NCBI GenBank assembly: GCA_030836605.1
Contig: JAUPMC010000068.1
Coordinates: 1-12,305, forward strand
From: Thermoplasmatota archaeon
GTDB taxonomy: Archaea; Thermoplasmatota; Thermoplasmata; UBA10834
Direction of reading: 5' to 3'
DNA: 12,305 nucleotides
A program made the translations under genes and the position numbers. Positions within the stretch are counted from its first letter, which is position 1. Every line of letters begins with the position of its first letter. Shown in pieces: positions 5,983-12,305 of the stretch. Below the pieces are notes generated by a model. The model saw nothing but the letters and a program-made list of their open reading frames with translations, was not told where the DNA came from and searched no databases.

Positions 5983-7224
5983 ATGCACATAGAGGTCCAG
6001 TACGGGGATGGGAAGGAGTGCGTGGAGCTCCCTGAGGAGAACTTGGGGGAGATTGTGCATCCGAAGGACCTCCCGCCACTCGACGAGACCGCCGTGCTCG
6101 ATGGGGCGTTCAAGAACCCGTTGGGGTCGCAGACCCTTGAGGAGTTCATCAAGAGAGCGAAGGACATCCTCGTTGTGATCAACGATGCCACGAGGCCGAC
6201 GCCCTCGGGGAGGATACTCGAGTCGATGATGTCCCACTTTCAGGGGAAATCTGTCAACTACATCATCGCCACTGGGATGCACCGGGCCCCCACAGAGGAG
6301 GAGTTCAAGTTCATATTCGGCCCTGTCTACGACAGGGTCAAGGACCACGTGCTCGTCCACGACTCGAAGGCCAGCGAGACTTCCTTCGTGGGAGTCTCCA
6401 GGAACGGGACGAGACTGCTGCTGAACAGGAAGGTGGTGGACGCTCACAGCATCATAGTGATCAGCAGCGTCGAGCCGCACTACTTCGCTGGCTACACGGG
6501 TGGGAGGAAGTCATTCCTGCCAGGAGTCTCCGCGTACGAGACCATAGAGCAGAACCACAAGCTCGCCCTCAGGCTGGAGGCGCAGTCGCTCAAGCTGAAG
6601 GGCAACCCGGTCAACGAGGACATGGAGGACATGGCCAAGGCCCTCAAGGACAAGCGCATCTTCTCAGTCATGGTGGTGCTGGACAAACACCACAGGATAT
6701 GCCACGCCTCGGCGGGGCACCTGAAGAGGTCGTGGAGGGCGGCCATCAAGAAGGCGGACGAGGTCTTCGTCGTGAAGCTCAAGAGGAAGGCGGACGTCGT
6801 CGTCGCCGTCACCGGGTTCCCTTACGACATAGACCTGTACCAGTCGCAGAAGGCCCTGGACAATGCCAAGTACGCCGTCAGGGACGGGGGAGTGATCATC
6901 CTGGTCAGCGCGTGCAGGATGGGCGTCGGCCCGGATACATTCCTCAACCTCCTCGCGAGCGCGAACACGCCCAAGGACGCGCTCGAGAAGATATCGCACA
7001 CGTACAAGCTAGGCTACCACAAGGCCGCCAAGATGGCCGAGATCGGGCTCAAGTGCAGGATGATGGCCGTGACGAAGCTCGACCCCGAGATCGCGCGGAA
7101 GTCGCACATGGAGCCGGTGCCCACGCTGCAGGAGGCCGTCGACAAAGCGGTCCGCGAGCTCGGCCCGAGGTCCAAGGTCACGTTTATTATGGACGCTGTG
7201 ATTACAGTGCCAAAGGTCCAGTGA
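5983..7224 (+). CDS. larA: LarA-family nickel-pincer 2-hydroxyacid racemase/epimerase
   Basis: The 413-residue protein matches the LarA lactate racemase family, which interconverts 2-hydroxyacid stereoisomers by hydride transfer on a nickel-pincer nucleotide cofactor. Family motifs are NDATRPTP (67-74), ATGMHRAPTEEE (96-107) and EPHYFAGYTGGRKSFLPGVS (164-183). The residues that matter in Lactobacillus plantarum LarA are all kept with a constant offset of 8: H100 (H108) and H166 (H174) for acid-base catalysis, K176 (K184), which tethers the cofactor, and H192 (H200), a nickel ligand. An active enzyme is therefore likely, but the family includes racemases for several hydroxyacids, so lactate is only one candidate. 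The cofactor-building genes larB, larC and larE are not in the window. It is followed 39 bp later by an HdrD/GlcF-like iron-sulfur protein, suggesting hydroxyacid oxidation. Start ATG 5983 fits the family N-terminus; no SD is visible. Confidence 0.87.
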   Translation: MHIEVQYGDGKECVELPEENLGEIVHPKDLPPLDETAVLDGAFKNPLGSQTLEEFIKRAKDILVVINDATRPTPSGRILESMMSHFQGKSVNYIIATGMHRAPTEEEFKFIFGPVYDRVKDHVLVHDSKASETSFVGVSRNGTRLLLNRKVVDAHSIIVISSVEPHYFAGYTGGRKSFLPGVSAYETIEQNHKLALRLEAQSLKLKGNPVNEDMEDMAKALKDKRIFSVMVVLDKHHRICHASAGHLKRSWRAAIKKADEVFVVKLKRKADVVVAVTGFPYDIDLYQSQKALDNAKYAVRDGGVIILVSACRMGVGPDTFLNLLASANTPKDALEKISHTYKLGYHKAAKMAEIGLKCRMMAVTKLDPEIARKSHMEPVPTLQEAVDKAVRELGPRSKVTFIMDAVITVPKVQ

Positions 7225-7263
7225 ACACCGCGAATCACCTTCTGGGCAGACCCGGCTGATCCT

Positions 7264-8376
7264 ATGGCTCGCAAGAAGATCATCAAGGCGGAGCGGACGA
7301 AGAAGCTCGAGAAGGAGATGCTGACCTGCACCCTTTGCGGATTCTGCAAGAGCGTATGCCCGTACTTCGAGGACAACCAATGGGACCCGTCCGTGGCCAG
7401 GGGCAAGGTCATACTCGCCTACGGGCTCAGCAGGGGAGAGATACCGGCGGACGACTCGGTCGTCGAGAGGCTGGCCCAGTGCACGACATGCAAGGACTGC
7501 GAGAGAAGGTGCCCGTCGAACATCCAGGTCGTGGAGATTGTCGAGGCCGCGAGGGCGGACCTCGCGGAGGCGGGGCGCTCGCACCCGGCCCATAAGAGGA
7601 TCGCCAAGAACATCAAGAAGACGAAGAACCCGTACGGCGAGGTCGGGAAGGTCGACCTCGGGGCCGATATCAAGCAGGCCGAGGTCGGGTACTTCGTCGG
7701 ATGCACCGCCAGGTACAGGATGCCCGAGGTGGCGAAGCACACGATATCCATACTCAGGAAGCTGGGCGTCGATTTCACGCTGGTGGACGAGGTCTGCTGC
7801 GGCAGCACCCTGAAGAGGACCGGGCAGGACGAGCGGCTCGGTGAGCAGCTCATGAAGACGAACGTGGAGGCGGTCAAGAGGCTCGGGATCAAGAAGCTCC
7901 TGTTCACGTGCGCCGGATGCCTCAAGATGTTCAGGGAGGAGTACCCGAAGCATGTGAAGGTGGACTTCGAGACTGAGCACCTGGTCGAGTTCCTCGCGAA
8001 GAAGGACCTGAGGCTCAGGCCCCTGAAGAGGAACGTCACCTATCACGACCCCTGCCACATAGGCAGGCACTTGAAGATCTACGACGCCCCCAGGAAACTC
8101 ATCAAGATGATCCCCGAGGCGGCTTTCGTCGAGATGAAGGAGAACAAGGACTTGGCCAGGTGTTGCGGCGGCGGAGGAGGGGTCCGGTCCGCGGACCCCG
8201 CGGCGGCGCAGAGGATCGCTTCCAGGAGGGTCAAGTCGGCTTCCGAGGTGGCGGACCTGCTCGTGACATCCTGCCCGTTCTGCGTGACCAACCTCCGGTA
8301 CGGGAACGAGCTCGTGAAGGCGGACGTCGAGGTAAGAGACATAGCCGAGGTCGTCGATGACCTCCTCATCACGTGA
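7264..8376 (+). CDS. HdrD/GlcF-like iron-sulfur oxidoreductase subunit (CCG domains)
   Basis: The 370-residue protein has two N-terminal [4Fe-4S] ferredoxin motifs: C22-x2-C25-x2-C28-x3-C32 and C73-x2-C76-x2-C79-x3-C83. Two CCG (cysteine-rich) domains follow: C147, C178-C179, C216-x2-C219, and C264, C300-C301, C337-x2-C340 with CCGGGGG. This is the layout of heterodisulfide reductase subunit D and of the iron-sulfur subunits of glycolate, lactate and glycerol-3-phosphate dehydrogenases (GlcF, LldE-type, GlpC). All cysteines of both CCG domains are present, so both could hold clusters. There is no membrane segment. It is probably cotranscribed with the larA-like gene 39 bp upstream, and its 3' end overlaps folP by 20 bp. 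Role as an electron carrier for a flavin hydroxyacid dehydrogenase is inference; true HdrD in methanogenesis is an alternative, but hdrE, its usual partner, is not seen. Confidence 0.88.
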   Translation: MARKKIIKAERTKKLEKEMLTCTLCGFCKSVCPYFEDNQWDPSVARGKVILAYGLSRGEIPADDSVVERLAQCTTCKDCERRCPSNIQVVEIVEAARADLAEAGRSHPAHKRIAKNIKKTKNPYGEVGKVDLGADIKQAEVGYFVGCTARYRMPEVAKHTISILRKLGVDFTLVDEVCCGSTLKRTGQDERLGEQLMKTNVEAVKRLGIKKLLFTCAGCLKMFREEYPKHVKVDFETEHLVEFLAKKDLRLRPLKRNVTYHDPCHIGRHLKIYDAPRKLIKMIPEAAFVEMKENKDLARCCGGGGGVRSADPAAAQRIASRRVKSASEVADLLVTSCPFCVTNLRYGNELVKADVEVRDIAEVVDDLLIT

Positions 8377-9259
8377 GATGAGGGCCATGGGCTCTTCGAG
8401 GGTAACATCTTCTTCCGTAAAGGTCGGCACCTGCAGGCTCAGGTTCGACTCTCCACGTGTCATGGGGATCATCAATGTGACCCTGGACTCGTTCTCGGGG
8501 GACGGCGTGGCCGGAGACACCGCAGCCGCGGTCTCCCGCGGGAAGGCCATGTTCCTGGCCGGCGCGGACATCGTTGACATCGGCGGGGAATCCACGCGGC
8601 CAGGGGCGGAACCTGTGTCCATCGATGCCGAGGCCAGAAGGACGATCGGGGTCGTCGAGGCGCTGAGCGCGCATCGGCCTGGCAGGATATCGATAGACAC
8701 CTACAAGCCGGAGGTCGCCGAGAAGGCCCTGTTCGCGGGCGCCTCGATCATAAACGACGTCACTGGGCTCGGAGACCCGCGGATGCGGGAGATGATCGCC
8801 GAGCACGGCGCCTCGGTCGTCATCATGCACATGAAGGGCGAGCCCCGCACCATGCAGAAGAGCCCGCGGTACAAGGACGTGGTCTCCGAGGTCGCCTCGT
8901 TCCTGCAGGAACGAGTCGGAGCCGCGGAAGCGGCAGGGATCAGCCCGGGGCGAATAATGGTGGACCCGGGCATCGGCTTCGGGAAGACCGCGGACCACAA
9001 CATCGAGATCATCTCGAGGCTGGCGGAGCTGAAGGCGCTCGGCAAGCCCATCGTCATCGGGGTCTCCAGGAAGTCGTTCATCGGCAAGATGACTGGCCTC
9101 CCGCCCGAGGAGCGGCTGGAAGGCTCTCTGGCAGCGGCGGTCCTCGCCGTCAGGAACGGGGCGGACATCGTGAGAGCTCACGATGTCGCTGAGACCGTGA
9201 GGGCGCTCAGGGTCGCGGCCCCGATCCTGCGGAAGGAGCGGGAGCTCGGGGGCATATGA
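8357..9259 (+). CDS. folP: Dihydropteroate synthase
   Basis: The 300-residue protein should condense a pterin pyrophosphate with p-aminobenzoate (or a related arylamine) in folate-type cofactor synthesis. Motifs run the length of the TIM barrel: MGIINVTLDSFSGDG (36-50), ADIVDIGGESTRPGAEP (70-86), ISIDTYKPEVAEKAL (111-125), INDVTG (132-137), VIMHMKGEPRTMQ (155-167), VDPGIGFGKTADHN (202-215), GVSRKSFIG (235-243) and VRAHDV (272-277). The first motif differs from the common NVTPDSFSDGG: proline is leucine (L43) and the glycine/aspartate order is changed. A serine-rich stretch of about 28 residues precedes the barrel. Start ATG 8357 is supported by GAGGT at 8347-8351, five nt upstream; ATGs at 8378 and 8387 are alternatives. 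It overlaps the iron-sulfur gene by 20 bp, so it is likely cotranscribed, though no functional link is obvious. No folate-pathway neighbour is present. Confidence 0.93.
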   Translation: MTSSSREMRAMGSSRVTSSSVKVGTCRLRFDSPRVMGIINVTLDSFSGDGVAGDTAAAVSRGKAMFLAGADIVDIGGESTRPGAEPVSIDAEARRTIGVVEALSAHRPGRISIDTYKPEVAEKALFAGASIINDVTGLGDPRMREMIAEHGASVVIMHMKGEPRTMQKSPRYKDVVSEVASFLQERVGAAEAAGISPGRIMVDPGIGFGKTADHNIEIISRLAELKALGKPIVIGVSRKSFIGKMTGLPPEERLEGSLAAAVLAVRNGADIVRAHDVAETVRALRVAAPILRKERELGGI

Positions 9260-9274
9260 AGCTAACTGCCTCGA

Positions 9275-9287
9275 GACTCCGCGAGTC
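9275..9287. repeat. Short inverted repeat downstream of folP
   Basis: GACTC-CGC-GAGTC is a perfect 5-bp inverted repeat in the 75-bp gap between folP and the kinase gene. It lies 15 nt after the folP stop and 20 nt before the kinase box A. It has no following T-run, so a terminator function is not well supported; it could equally be an operator or chance in GC-rich DNA. Confidence 0.25.
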
Positions 9288-9306
9288 GGGCGCGAAGTCG
9301 GGAAGG

Positions 9307-9313
9307 TATTTAA
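9307..9313 (+). promoter_or_regulatory. Box A (TATA-like) element of the V4R sensor kinase gene
   Basis: TATTTAA, preceded by the purine-rich GGAAGG at 9301-9306 (BRE-like), lies 22-28 nt before a TTG at 9335, matching the spacing at other likely leaderless genes in this window. The alternative ATG at 9362 would have a leader of about 27 nt and no SD. Confidence 0.5.
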
Positions 9314-9334
9314 CCTAGGTGTCACTGACATTCC

Positions 9335-11209
9335 TTGCGCGAGGGCATATCCGACTCCGGGATGTCCGGGGCCGGACACTCTTCCAGGGTGAACCAACTG
9401 AGCGGTCAAGACAACGGCCGGGAGTCGGTCCCGGCTGAGTCGGGCCCGGATTCCGGGCGGGGGACTACAGCCTCAGAGAGAGTGCTTTTGAACGCCGCTC
9501 ACACGCTCTGCGCCCTCAAGAGGACTTTGAAGAGCGATGTCGGCCACTTCGAGAAGGAACTCACATACCGGGCTGGCGTCGAGATGTTCCACTGCTACGT
9601 CCACAGGGAGTTCGGGAGGGTCGACCACTCCGACCCCAAGGTGCTCCTGGAGCACCTGATGGGGCTGTTCGCGTCCGACGGCCTGGGCACGTTCGAGGTC
9701 GTCAGTTACGACAGGGGCAAGACGCTGATGGAGTTCACGTGCCCCGACTCGATGGAGGCCTTGGGATACCTCAGTCACGGCGAGGAGCAGAGGGTTCCTT
9801 CGTGCACGTTCATCTGTGGCCTTCTCGCGGGGCTCGGGAAGCATGTCTTCGGGATGGAGGACTGCGAAGGCCCCAACGAGATCGTGGCGGCCGAGACCTC
9901 CTGCACATCCACGGGGGAGCAGGCTTGCAGGTTCATCGTGGGCAGGAGATTCGACCTGGAGAGGCTCGGGCACGCGGTGAACTCCGTCAAGGAGTCCGTC
10001 TCCGAACACGCCCTCAGACTGAACGACGAGATATTGACGAGGAACCTCGACCTCCAGAACCTCAACCTCGACCTGGAGAGACAGGTGCGGAGGAGGAACG
10101 AGGAGCTGCAGAGGTCCGAGGAGAAGTACAGGTCCATCGTGAACCTCTCTCCCGACCCGATCATCGTCTGTCAGGTGGACGGGACCATCAAATCGCTCAA
10201 CGAGGCGGCCCTGAGCCTGCTGGGGTACGGCCCGGAGGACCAGCTCGAGTCGAAGAACGTTTCGACCCTCCTGCTCGACGGCGCGAACACATGGGAGAGA
10301 TGCGTCTGGCTCGTCAACAAGGAAGGAGTCTTGAAGAACCAGGAGTTCGAGTTCATAAAGAAGGGCGGCGACAAGGTCGTGGGCGAGGTCTCGGCTAGGG
10401 TCTCCGACATATACCCTGAGAGGTGCGTCCATATCGTGGTCAGGGACGTGACCGAGCGCAACCTCATGAACGCGAAGATGGAGGAGTCGAGGGCGGAGTC
10501 CGAGTTCTTCAACGACCTGCTGGCACACGACATCGTGAACTACATGACCGCGGCCATGCACTTCCTCGACAGGATAGACCTCACGAGCGGCCTCAACGAG
10601 GACCACGCGAAGGCGCTGGCGATTGTCGCCAAGGACGTGAAGGGCGCGTATGAGCTCGCGTCGGTCGTCAGGGACCTCTCCAAGGCCGAGGCGCTCGGCG
10701 AGGGCGAGTGCAGGGTCGTGACCGACATCTGCGGCATGATGGCCGAGGCCATAGAGGACGCGAAGAGGATGTACTCGGAGAGGAAGGTGACCATCGCGGT
10801 CGAGAAGCCCACATCCACCTGCTATGTCGAGGGGAGCGCGCTCATCTCACGCATGTTCGTCAACATACTCACGAACGCCATCAAGTTCGACCCGTCGAAG
10901 GAGGTCGTCGTAGGGATCAAGGTGGAGCCTGTCACCAAGGACGGGACCGACTACTGGTCCGTCCGGATATCCGACAACGGCAAGGGGATCTCCGACCACG
11001 AGAAGGGGAAGATCTTCGAGAGGTACTTCAGGGGCGACACAGGGGTCTCGGGCGCTGGCCTGGGCCTGCATGTGGCCCGGAAGATCGTCCAGGCCTGCGG
11101 AGGCCTCATCTGGGCGGAGGACCGTGTCCCGGGGGACTACACCAAGGGCACTGTCATGGTCACGCTCCTGAGGAGGGCCGCGAACGGCCAGAACAACCAC
11201 AAGCACTGA
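9335..11209 (+). CDS. Soluble V4R-PAS sensor histidine kinase
   Basis: The 624-residue protein (from TTG 9335; from ATG 9362 it is 615) has no membrane segment and should sense a cytoplasmic signal. After a low-complexity start (1-48), residues about 50-205 resemble a V4R (4-vinyl reductase-like) ligand-binding domain, with C157, C161, C177, C190 and C198 around FICGLLAGLGKHVFG and the SCTSTGEQACRF end. A coiled coil follows (about 218-262), then a PAS domain (262-375; YRSIVNLSPDPIIV to VVRDVTERN). The kinase has a phosphoacceptor H398 in LLAHDIVNYM, N box N514 (NILTNAIKFDP), D547 in DNGKGI, F box IFERYFRG and G2 box GAGLGLHVARKI, so it looks active. No response regulator or receiver domain is adjacent, so its partner is unknown. 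V4R domains bind small hydrophobic ligands or metals in known cases; the ligand here is not inferable. It is transcribed from its own promoter. Confidence 0.9.
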   Translation: MREGISDSGMSGAGHSSRVNQLSGQDNGRESVPAESGPDSGRGTTASERVLLNAAHTLCALKRTLKSDVGHFEKELTYRAGVEMFHCYVHREFGRVDHSDPKVLLEHLMGLFASDGLGTFEVVSYDRGKTLMEFTCPDSMEALGYLSHGEEQRVPSCTFICGLLAGLGKHVFGMEDCEGPNEIVAAETSCTSTGEQACRFIVGRRFDLERLGHAVNSVKESVSEHALRLNDEILTRNLDLQNLNLDLERQVRRRNEELQRSEEKYRSIVNLSPDPIIVCQVDGTIKSLNEAALSLLGYGPEDQLESKNVSTLLLDGANTWERCVWLVNKEGVLKNQEFEFIKKGGDKVVGEVSARVSDIYPERCVHIVVRDVTERNLMNAKMEESRAESEFFNDLLAHDIVNYMTAAMHFLDRIDLTSGLNEDHAKALAIVAKDVKGAYELASVVRDLSKAEALGEGECRVVTDICGMMAEAIEDAKRMYSERKVTIAVEKPTSTCYVEGSALISRMFVNILTNAIKFDPSKEVVVGIKVEPVTKDGTDYWSVRISDNGKGISDHEKGKIFERYFRGDTGVSGAGLGLHVARKIVQACGGLIWAEDRVPGDYTKGTVMVTLLRRAANGQNNHKH

Positions 11210-11269
11210 TGATGGGACTGATGCCCCTGGAATGGCCGACGAGGGAGCGGCCTTCGGCCCGCAACGACA

Positions 11270-11280
11270 TCTAATTATAG
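11270..11280 (+). promoter_or_regulatory. Candidate box A for the secreted-protein gene
   Basis: TCTAATTATAG is the most TATA-like element in the 127-bp gap 11210-11336. Initiation about 25 nt later would give a leader of roughly 35 nt carrying the strong SD at 11321-11330, unlike the leaderless arrangement elsewhere in the window. Confidence 0.4.
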
Positions 11281-11320
11281 CGTGTCAGTCATCAATAAAT
11301 GCCCAGGAATCTGGGCTCGC

Positions 11321-11330
11321 GAGGAGGTGG
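11321..11330 (+). promoter_or_regulatory. Strong Shine-Dalgarno fixing the start of the secreted protein
   Basis: GAGGAGGTGG lies 6 nt before the ATG at 11337 and matches the archaeal consensus AGGAGGTGAT closely. It decides for 11337 over an in-frame upstream ATG at 11232, which would add 35 residues that bury the signal peptide. Confidence 0.75.
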
Positions 11331-11336
11331 CGTTAC

Positions 11337-12149
11337 ATGGTCGGGGAGAGAGTGAGCATAGTCTGTGTTGCGGCATTTGTATTTGTCCTGATGACACCGG
11401 GACCTGGCTCTGCGGGTGTGTACTCCGTGGAGCCGGAAGAGATGCCAGACTTCGAGGAGGTTCTGTTTGATGTGGACGAGGACCTCACATGGGAGAGTCT
11501 TGCGGACGAAGGTTGGGTCTTCGCCAACACCGAGAGGAGTCTCTTCACCATCGAGGAATTCGATGGGAGAGACTGCGTGAAGGCGTACCAGACAGGAGGG
11601 AGTCTCCCACCGTACGCCACTGGCACCTGGACATCGTCGGTACAATTCGACGAGTACTTCAGCTTCTCATGCCGCCTTTGGTTGCCTCATGACGACGACC
11701 ATGAGGACGCGCCCAAGGGGTACTACGGACAATCGTTCTACATCTATGTGTACGACACAGAAGGAGTCCTGAGAATCATGACACGCGTCGTGATGGACGA
11801 CCCCTTCAACACGGTCCCGACCATACCCGTCGGTTGGACATGGCGGGACCAGACGTGGTGGCACCCGATAGCGGGCTTCGACAAGGGCTGGGGCACTTTC
11901 ACGATGAGGCTGGACAGAGACGCGACGAGCTGGACGGGGATCTGGGATTACCCGGATGGCACACAGATGGTCCGTAGCGATTGCGGATTCTACAACGGCG
12001 ACTCCGTGGACTTCCAGATTGGCAGGCTGGTGCTGGCGAACGCCCTCGCCGAGGAGACCGCCGACGTGATCTACATCGACCTGCTCTACGCATGCATGGG
12101 ACAGGAGTCGAATGGCGAGAGGAAAGGGCCACAGTACCAGTCGGGCTAG
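11337..12149 (+). CDS. Secreted protein of unknown function, possible jelly-roll fold
   Basis: I do not recognise this 270-residue protein. It begins with a Sec-type signal peptide: MVGER, a hydrophobic core (VSIVCVAAFVFVLM, 6-19), then TPGPGSAG with likely cleavage near residue 26-27. The mature part is acidic at its start (VEPEEMPDFEEVLFDVDED) and rich in aromatic residues, with alternating hydrophobic stretches such as FSFSCRLWLP, SFYIYVYDTEGVLRI, TWWHPIAGF and GWGTFTMRL. The ending DVIYIDLLYA followed by a short polar tail is reminiscent of concanavalin/carbohydrate-binding jelly-roll domains, but this is only a resemblance. There are four cysteines in the mature part (80, 112, 216, 253). 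No C-terminal membrane anchor or lipobox is seen, so it is probably released or wall-associated. The start is fixed by the strong SD. It has no evident operon partner. Confidence 0.75.
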   Translation: MVGERVSIVCVAAFVFVLMTPGPGSAGVYSVEPEEMPDFEEVLFDVDEDLTWESLADEGWVFANTERSLFTIEEFDGRDCVKAYQTGGSLPPYATGTWTSSVQFDEYFSFSCRLWLPHDDDHEDAPKGYYGQSFYIYVYDTEGVLRIMTRVVMDDPFNTVPTIPVGWTWRDQTWWHPIAGFDKGWGTFTMRLDRDATSWTGIWDYPDGTQMVRSDCGFYNGDSVDFQIGRLVLANALAEETADVIYIDLLYACMGQESNGERKGPQYQSG

Positions 12150-12220
12150 GCCTGTCGAGAGCTTGGCGGCCCTATCGACTGGGTCGAACGCGAGACAGCT
12201 GACGGGAGTCTCCAGATGGC

Positions 12221-12305
12221 ATGTCCGAGAGGTCCGACCGACTACGACCCTTTGCAAGGCGCTGGCTTATCGACGAAATGGCCAAGTGGGCCCGTCGCGA
12301 CTTGA
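12221..12305 (+). CDS. N-terminal fragment of an unidentified protein (3' truncated)
   Basis: ATG 12221 opens a frame that runs off the right edge after 28 codons. It is charged and helix-like (RRWLIDEMAKWARRDL), with tryptophans and composition typical of coding sequence. No SD or clear box A was found; GGGAG lies 13 nt upstream of the ATG. An overlapping 29-codon frame from ATG 12216 ends at TGA 12303-12305 and looks less protein-like. No family can be assigned. The 71 bp before it, after the secreted-protein gene, shows nothing else. Confidence 0.35.
   Translation, partial: MSERSDRLRPFARRWLIDEMAKWARRDL

Noticed and set aside
7009..8700. Very long minus-strand open frame (563 codons) opposite larA, the iron-sulfur gene and folP
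   Set aside because: It spans three genes with strong family motifs on the + strand; its product is a repetitive Leu/Arg/Asp/His-rich sequence with no domain.
9473..10606. Minus-strand open frame (377 codons) opposite the sensor kinase
   Set aside because: It lies wholly within the V4R and PAS coding region and has typical shadow composition (Val/Leu/Glu/His-rich).
11249..11259. GGCC-TTC-GGCC hairpin as a terminator after the kinase gene
   Set aside because: The stem is only 4 bp and there is no T-run; common by chance in GC-rich DNA.
11232..11336. N-terminal extension of the secreted protein from ATG 11232
   Set aside because: It would place 35 polar residues before the signal peptide and ignore the strong SD directly before ATG 11337.
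1..12305. CRISPR array, tRNA/rRNA gene, insertion sequence or defence operon
   Set aside because: No regularly spaced repeats, no tRNA-like cloverleaf in the short intergenic gaps, no transposase and no recognisable defence gene set was found.

Overview
The window looks like chromosomal DNA from a GC-rich archaeon, most likely of the Thermoplasmatota or a related euryarchaeal lineage. This is inferred from an archaeal GfcR/OPRT-like regulator, an archaeal-type preflagellin/prepilin peptidase, an AmmeMemoRadiSam enzyme, an alkyltransferase-endonuclease V fusion (a type known from Ferroplasma), and heavy use of AGG (Arg) and ATA (Ile) codons. Several genes have a TTAA-containing box A about 22-31 nt upstream of the start codon and no Shine-Dalgarno (SD) sequence, which suggests leaderless transcripts. 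I found no rRNA, tRNA, CRISPR array or insertion sequence.

Layout. A fragment of a + strand gene ends at 73. A minus-strand group follows, in transcription order: alkyltransferase-endonuclease V fusion (2663-1689), 2-dehydropantoate 2-reductase (1664-756) and a gfcR-like regulator (720-82). The regulator has its own candidate promoter and a GTAAC-N2-GTTAC palindrome. A 154-bp divergent promoter region leads to an A24 prepilin peptidase (2818-3717, +). A second minus-strand group holds thiL (5879-4902), which overlaps amrS (4930-3908). Immediately downstream of amrS is a remnant of an endonuclease III-family glycosylase gene with most of its middle missing (3907-3694). To the right everything is on the + strand: a LarA-type nickel-pincer racemase (5983-7224), an HdrD/GlcF-like iron-sulfur protein (7264-8376), dihydropteroate synthase (8357-9259, overlapping the previous gene), a V4R-PAS-histidine kinase (9335-11209), a secreted protein of unknown function (11337-12149) with the only strong SD I noticed, and the start of one more gene (12221 onward).

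Functional reading. Most genes are housekeeping: coenzyme A, thiamine and pterin cofactor synthesis, DNA repair, and export of pilin-like proteins. The larA plus iron-sulfur gene pair suggests metabolism of 2-hydroxy acids, with the racemase feeding an electron-transferring dehydrogenase whose flavin subunit is not in view. The points most worth a second look are the deleted glycosylase gene, the repair fusion with PCRRV in place of PCHRV, the larA/iron-sulfur pair without its cofactor-maturation genes, and the soluble V4R sensor kinase with no adjacent response regulator. I saw no clear new multi-gene defence or mobile system.
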